Below the pieces are notes generated by a model. The model was not told the DNA's origin, did not search any database, and saw nothing but the letters and a program-made list of their open reading frames with translations. A stretch of 64,000 nt of DNA from Berghia stephanieae (taxonomy: Eukaryota; Mollusca; Gastropoda; Nudibranchia; Aeolidiidae). The stretch lies in contig CM067453.1 in assembly GCA_034508935.3 (NCBI GenBank), forward strand, positions 6,720,408 to 6,784,407, written 5' to 3'. A program made the translations under genes and the position numbers. The number at the start of each line of letters is the position of its first letter. Position 1 is the stretch's first letter. Positions 62,589 to 64,000 of the stretch are shown here, in pieces.

Positions 62589-64000
62589 CTACTTTTCTTG
62601 TTGCTTACTCTTATTCTCTGATGGAAATGCTAGGCAGTGTCTCTTAAAAAATATATTGGCTAATCTCATTAGGGGTTGCTTCTTGGGAACGAAGTTGAGG
62701 TTGAACGTGTCCGGAAATTCTTGCCAAACTTTGATAAGCCTATTCCTGCACATGTTCTCGGTAGTTTTTGTAAAAAAAATGTAAGCAAGATTCACGAAAT
62801 CATAAAACGGAGATGGATAATTAAGACCACCCCTGTCTAAACCTTCGAGATAAACTCTTACATCTTGCTCATAATCACATGACTGCCCTCTCAATTCCTC
62901 GTGTTTCATTGCGATGTATAAAAGAGTAAGTTTCTCGTTGTGGCTCACAGAACATTTTAAATCATAAATTTCATCCAAGAGCGTTGATTCATTGTCAGTT
63001 TAGGGCTTATCACAAAGTTCACATTGATGCTGAGGAATGTCATCATCATGATTTTCACAAGATTGGAGCATCAATTTTGCTTTGTCAATGTGATGTGTGG
63101 CAAAAATCTCTTGTGTTGTGATGAAATAGTTTCCACCAGCTGACATTCTAAAATGACTAAAATGCCACTCCAAATCATCTTGGTTAAAAAATCCCAGGCA
63201 AACATAGCTATGCTTATAAGAGGCATCGGTCTCTAATAAAAACTTTGACAGACCTGCTAAAGCATAGAAAGTCCATGACAGAGCTGACGCTGTGTCTTTC
63301 GTCAATGATTTGACGCGTGGTGTCTCTTGTGGTTTAGGAAGAATTTCAAAATTTGCCCATTTAAGGAGCTGATCATAACCTTGACAGAAGAGACTGTCTA
63401 TTACACATCTGTCAGGGTCCTTGTTCCGTATTGACTGGTATTTGGTTTTACAGTTAAGGAGCTTCCATAATTGCACAACCTTTTCAATGAAAAGAGCTGT
63501 ACATTTCCATGATATAGAAGAGAGTTCAGATGACCTAAGTGCATTTATAGTTTGGTCACAAAAGATATTGAGAACCAAGTTAACTTTTTGTTTCTCCATA
63601 CTTGAGGGTCTCACTGTTGATTGATTTAACTTGGACAATTTGATAATTGCCGAGTCCTCGTTTTATTTAATTCAACTAAATCTTTCCAGCAAGCAAGCCT
63701 AGTTTCATCTTCGTGCACGTAAGACAACGTCCTCATTTTTTCCGTAATCCAATTATTCCTTATATTCTTGATAAAGTGAACAGGATCGTATATGAGGAAC
63801 AAAGGAGTACTGCCCTGTCCTGGTGAATCCACTATCCATGGTGTGTCCTGACATGGAGCATTGAATAGTCTGAAACAAGACTGATTGACCCTGTTATTGT
63901 CGGTGATCAGCGCAATAACAGATGCACCACACGCTTCAAGAGTTTTAATAACACTAGAGATGCACCGATAGGCGAACTCTGCATTAAGAGAATGGCATGG
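62589..64000 (-). pseudogene. P-superfamily-like transposase, C-terminal two thirds (runs off right edge)
   Basis: The minus strand reads, from the right edge, NAEFAYRCISSVIKTLEACG, ALITDNNRVNQSCFRLF, STPLFLIYDPVHFIKNIRNN, then EKMRTLSYV, KTRTRQLS, QTINALR, YALAGLSKFLLE and DDLEWHFSHFRMSAGGNYF. The D-P-V-H-xx-K-NIRN motif, followed much later by a D-x-E-xxF-xxxR-xxGGN block, matches P-element/THAP9-type transposases. Two defects: one missing base near 63630 (between RQLS and KLNQS) and an in-frame TAA at 63000-63002. The C-terminus runs on as DEIYDLKCSVSHNEK to the stop at 62589. The N-terminal THAP domain and the ends of the element are outside the window. Confidence 0.7.

Overview
This is a window of animal nuclear DNA. 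It is AT-rich, intron-bearing and full of microsatellites and mobile elements. The leishmanolysin-like gene, C2H2 zinc-finger genes, tRNA-SINEs with LINE-type tails and L2-like LINEs ending in AAT arrays fit an invertebrate. A mollusc or another lophotrochozoan is my guess; no species is proven. There is no bacterial operon, CRISPR array or rRNA.

Layout. 1-4.3 kb: four exons on the minus strand encode the N-terminal part of a leishmanolysin-like metallopeptidase, and the gene runs off the left edge. 2-6.6 kb: four copies of one tRNA-SINE, a second tRNA-SINE pair and a 663-bp TIR element. 8.35-12.08 kb: a Mutator-like (MULE) element with a 9-bp target duplication. 12.46-14.28 kb: a Gypsy pol fossil, followed by an L2-like LINE (14.3-16.4 kb, minus).

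16.7-56.2 kb: two paralogous copies of one zinc-finger gene, both on the minus strand. The gene has three coding exons: A (acidic, eight SUMO-type motifs), B (short) and C (acidic lead plus about 13 fingers). Unit 1 (about 16.7-22.98 kb) is compact, and part of exon A with its 5' flank is tandemly duplicated beside it (to 24.34 kb). Unit 2 (about 28.5-56.2 kb) is the same gene swollen more than fourfold by insertions. These are a 2.16-kb foldback element inside exon C, an 11-kb nest bounded by a pogo-like transposon (32.31-43.33 kb), an L2-like LINE, a Tigger-like end, and a 6.41-kb TIR transposon (49.22-55.62 kb) just 5' of the start codon. Unit 1 serves as the empty-site reference, so the ends and target duplications can be read directly.

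57.8-61.4 kb: a very young, non-autonomous LTR retrotransposon lies inside a small MITE whose uninterrupted relative is at 34.5 kb. 62.6-64 kb: a P-superfamily-like transposase (minus) runs off the right edge.

The host genes show small frame-breaking indels with intact splice sites. Some lie in homopolymers, so assembly error and pseudogenisation must be told apart before the models are trusted. The strongest candidate for something undescribed is the 6.41-kb element: 16-bp perfect TIRs, a 7-bp target duplication and a spliced transposase-like gene I cannot assign to a superfamily.
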